A stretch of 64,000 nt of DNA, taken from Pseudomonas sp. MF4836 (GTDB lineage Bacteria; Pseudomonadota; Gammaproteobacteria; Pseudomonadales; Pseudomonadaceae). The notes below the pieces were generated by a model that saw only the letters and a program-made list of their open reading frames with translations, did not search any database and was not told the DNA's origin. A program made the translations under genes and the position numbers. The stretch is taken from positions 310,001-374,000 of the forward strand of contig NZ_MVOL01000008.1 of the NCBI RefSeq assembly GCF_002018875.1. The letters run 5' to 3'. Shown piece by piece: positions 62,286 through 64,000 of the stretch (position 1 is the first letter of the stretch; each line of letters opens with the position of its first letter).

Positions 62286-62807
62286 TTTGGGCGTCGGACG
62301 CTTGACTCAGGCTCCTGGTCTTTCAAGTCGCGCACATTTTCCCCGGTCAGATTTCAATGGCGTGCAGCTCGCGAAGGGTGTTCGTCAAGGCTTGCGGGTT
62401 CGCAGATGTCCCAGACCTGCAAGAGATTGCGCAATTGAGACTTACGCAGTTGCCGTTTTGAGGTTTTTTCTTGCGTTCTCATGCGCTTAGTTCGAATTAA
62501 GTACATTGACGTCTTGACTTGGAGAGGGCGAAACAGAAGAATCTCAAGTCCGCTGTAGAGGGACTGCCAGAAGCAGGCCCACTCAGCAGATCATGAGGCG
62601 CATATCCGCGCCGACCTGCTACACCCGCAACGCGTTACCTCGCGCTGGGTGGGAAGCCCCCGCAACACTTTGGGGCGCTCCCAATACTTGCTCAGTCAGT
62701 GCTGACGTAGTCGGCGACCACCGTCGCTCATGCTCTGCTGAGAAGTAAACCTATTAAGACCCGCCTCCTTTTGAGGGCGGTATTCTGGCGTTTTAGAGGT
62801 GAACAAC
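62286..62807 (+). other. Long leader region before ilvI
   Basis: About 520 bases with no full gene. A short frame at 62481-62558 encodes MRLVRIKYIDVL and 13 further residues, rich in Val, Ile and Leu at the start, but has no close ribosome site. Hairpins lie at about 62651-62682 and at 62761-62780 (CCGCCTC/GAGGGCGG). The last ends 15 bases before the ilvI ribosome site. Attenuation by branched-chain amino acids is possible but unproven. Confidence 0.45.
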
Positions 62808-64000
62808 GTGGAGCTTTTATCTGGCGGTGAGATGCTCGTCCGCTTTTTGCGTGACGAAGGCGTCAAATATATCTATGGGTACCCAGGTGGTGCTCTCCTT
62901 CATGTCTACGATGCCCTGTTCAAAGAACCGGAAGTGACCCATATCCTGGTTCGTCACGAACAGGCTGCTACCCATATGGCTGACGGCTATGCCCGTGCCA
63001 CCGGTAAAGCCGGCGTGGTACTGGTGACTTCCGGCCCTGGCGCGACCAATGCCATCACCGGTATCGCCACTGCCTATATGGACTCGATTCCAATGGTGAT
63101 CATCTCCGGTCAGGTGCCCAGCACCATGGTCGGCACCGACGCGTTCCAGGAAACCGACATGATCGGTATCTCCCGGCCGATCGTGAAGCACAGCTTCATG
63201 ATCAAGCACGCTTCGGAAATCCCGGAAGTCATGAAGAAAGCCTTCTACCTGGCGCAATCCGGTCGTCCGGGCCCGGTGGTGGTCGATATCCCTAAAGATA
63301 TGACCAACCCGGCTGAAAAGTTCGAATACGTTTTTCCCAAGAAAGCCAAGCTGCGCTCCTACAGCCCGGCGGTCCGCGGTCACTCCGGGCAAATCCGCAA
63401 GGCGGCAGAAATGCTCCTGGCGGCCAAGCGTCCTGTGCTGTACGCAGGCGGTGGGGTGATCCTCGGTGGTGGTTCCGCACCGCTGACCGAGCTGGCCAAG
63501 ATGCTCAATCTGCCCGTAACCAATACCTTGATGGGCCTGGGCGCCTATCCGGGTACTGATCGGCAGTTCGTCGGCATGCTCGGCATGCACGGCAGCTACA
63601 CCGCCAACCTGACCATGCACCATGCCGACGTGATTCTTGCAGTGGGTGCGCGCTTCGATGACCGTGTTATCAACGGTGCGCCGAAGTTCTGCCCGAATGC
63701 CAAGATCATCCATGTCGATATCGACCCGGCTTCCATCTCCAAGACCATCAAGGCCGATGTGCCTATCGTGGGTCCGGTAGAGAGCGTCTTGACCGAGATG
63801 GTCGCGGCACTCAAGGAAATCGGCGATTCCCCGAACAAGGACACGGTTGCCAGTTGGTGGAAGCAGATCGAAGAGTGGCGCGGTGATCGTGGCCTGTTCC
63901 CTTATGACAAGGGTGACGGCAGCATCATCAAGCCGCAGACCGTGATCGAAACCCTGTGCGAAGTGACCAAGGGCGATGCCTATGTTGCTTCCGACGTGGG
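62808..64000 (+). CDS. ilvI: Acetolactate synthase large subunit, partial (3' end outside window)
   Basis: The visible 397 residues start at GTG 62808 after a GAGGTG site, giving the family start MELLSGGEMLVRFLRDEGVK. The TPP-binding part has the Glu in LVRHEQAATHMADGYARATG and the signature VTSGPGATNAITGIATAY, and the middle FAD-binding region follows. It makes acetolactate for valine, leucine and isoleucine. It continues past the window. The small subunit ilvH would normally follow. Confidence 0.97.
   Translation, partial: MELLSGGEMLVRFLRDEGVKYIYGYPGGALLHVYDALFKEPEVTHILVRHEQAATHMADGYARATGKAGVVLVTSGPGATNAITGIATAYMDSIPMVIISGQVPSTMVGTDAFQETDMIGISRPIVKHSFMIKHASEIPEVMKKAFYLAQSGRPGPVVVDIPKDMTNPAEKFEYVFPKKAKLRSYSPAVRGHSGQIRKAAEMLLAAKRPVLYAGGGVILGGGSAPLTELAKMLNLPVTNTLMGLGAYPGTDRQFVGMLGMHGSYTANLTMHHADVILAVGARFDDRVINGAPKFCPNAKIIHVDIDPASISKTIKADVPIVGPVESVLTEMVAALKEIGDSPNKDTVASWWKQIEEWRGDRGLFPYDKGDGSIIKPQTVIETLCEVTKGDAYVASDV

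Overview
The window is chromosomal core DNA of a Pseudomonas, most likely of the P. fluorescens group. The evidence is gene content and order that match the genus closely: ribF-ileS-lspA-fkpB-ispH beside the minor pilin genes, bamD/rluD/pgeF/clpB, pilD-coaE-yacG, panBCD-pgi-acs, cbrA-cbrB-crcZ-pcnB-folK, gluQ-dksA, and the haem-uptake/prrF/cbpA/mrcB/ilvI segment. The DNA is GC-rich, with strong third-position GC bias that produces many long antisense open frames. I see no prophage, insertion sequence, CRISPR array or genomic island.

Layout. 1-6964: end of murJ, then ribF, ileS, lspA, fkpB and ispH. 6965-13053: type IV pilus minor pseudopilins (fimT, fimU, pilV, pilW, pilX, pilE) with thiO and a PilR-like activator. 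13463-19377: a PP0621-type membrane protein, bamD, rluD, pgeF and clpB (with a sigma-32 promoter). 19679-20094: four tRNA genes (Asn, Pro, Lys, Pro). 20209-24246: ndh and small conserved proteins. 24243-27719: yacG, coaE, pilD, pilC and a divergent pilA under a sigma-54 promoter. 28051-33652: a sigma-54-linked BON protein, a DUF748 protein, a methyltransferase and an MpaB-type protein. 33704-47319: acs, pgi, panDCB, folK, pcnB, the sRNA crcZ, cbrB, cbrA and the small gene cbrX, all on the minus strand. 47397-51412: gluQ, dksA, an aminotransferase, sfsA and a small Rieske protein. 51628-56249: haem ABC transporter genes, a ChaN/PhuW lipoprotein, one PrrF sRNA with a Fur box, and a CbpA-like protein. 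56267-62252: a TfoX C-terminal protein, a pentapeptide protein, a kinase-like fusion, mrcB, an lpoP-like gene and a YqcC protein. 62808-end: ilvI, cut by the window edge.

How the parts work together. CbrA/CbrB are expected to drive crcZ from the sigma-54 promoter seen here. CrcZ carries many A-rich Hfq/Crc-type motifs and would titrate Hfq/Crc off targets. acs, in the same segment, has such a motif at its ribosome-binding site, so regulator, sRNA and likely target lie together. The haem genes and prrF have Fur-like sites, fitting one iron-response neighbourhood.

The most notable pattern is erosion or rewiring of the type IV pilus system. pilS is absent from its usual place. The PilR-like protein lacks its phospho-acceptor Asp and conserved receiver Lys. 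pilY1 is replaced by a 152-residue gene, and pilB is absent between pilA and pilC, yet pilA keeps a good sigma-54 promoter. The haem locus is likewise reduced: no phuR or phuS, and one prrF copy instead of two. I found no clearly new multi-gene system; the best leads are these reductions and a second sigma-54 promoter in front of a BON-domain gene.
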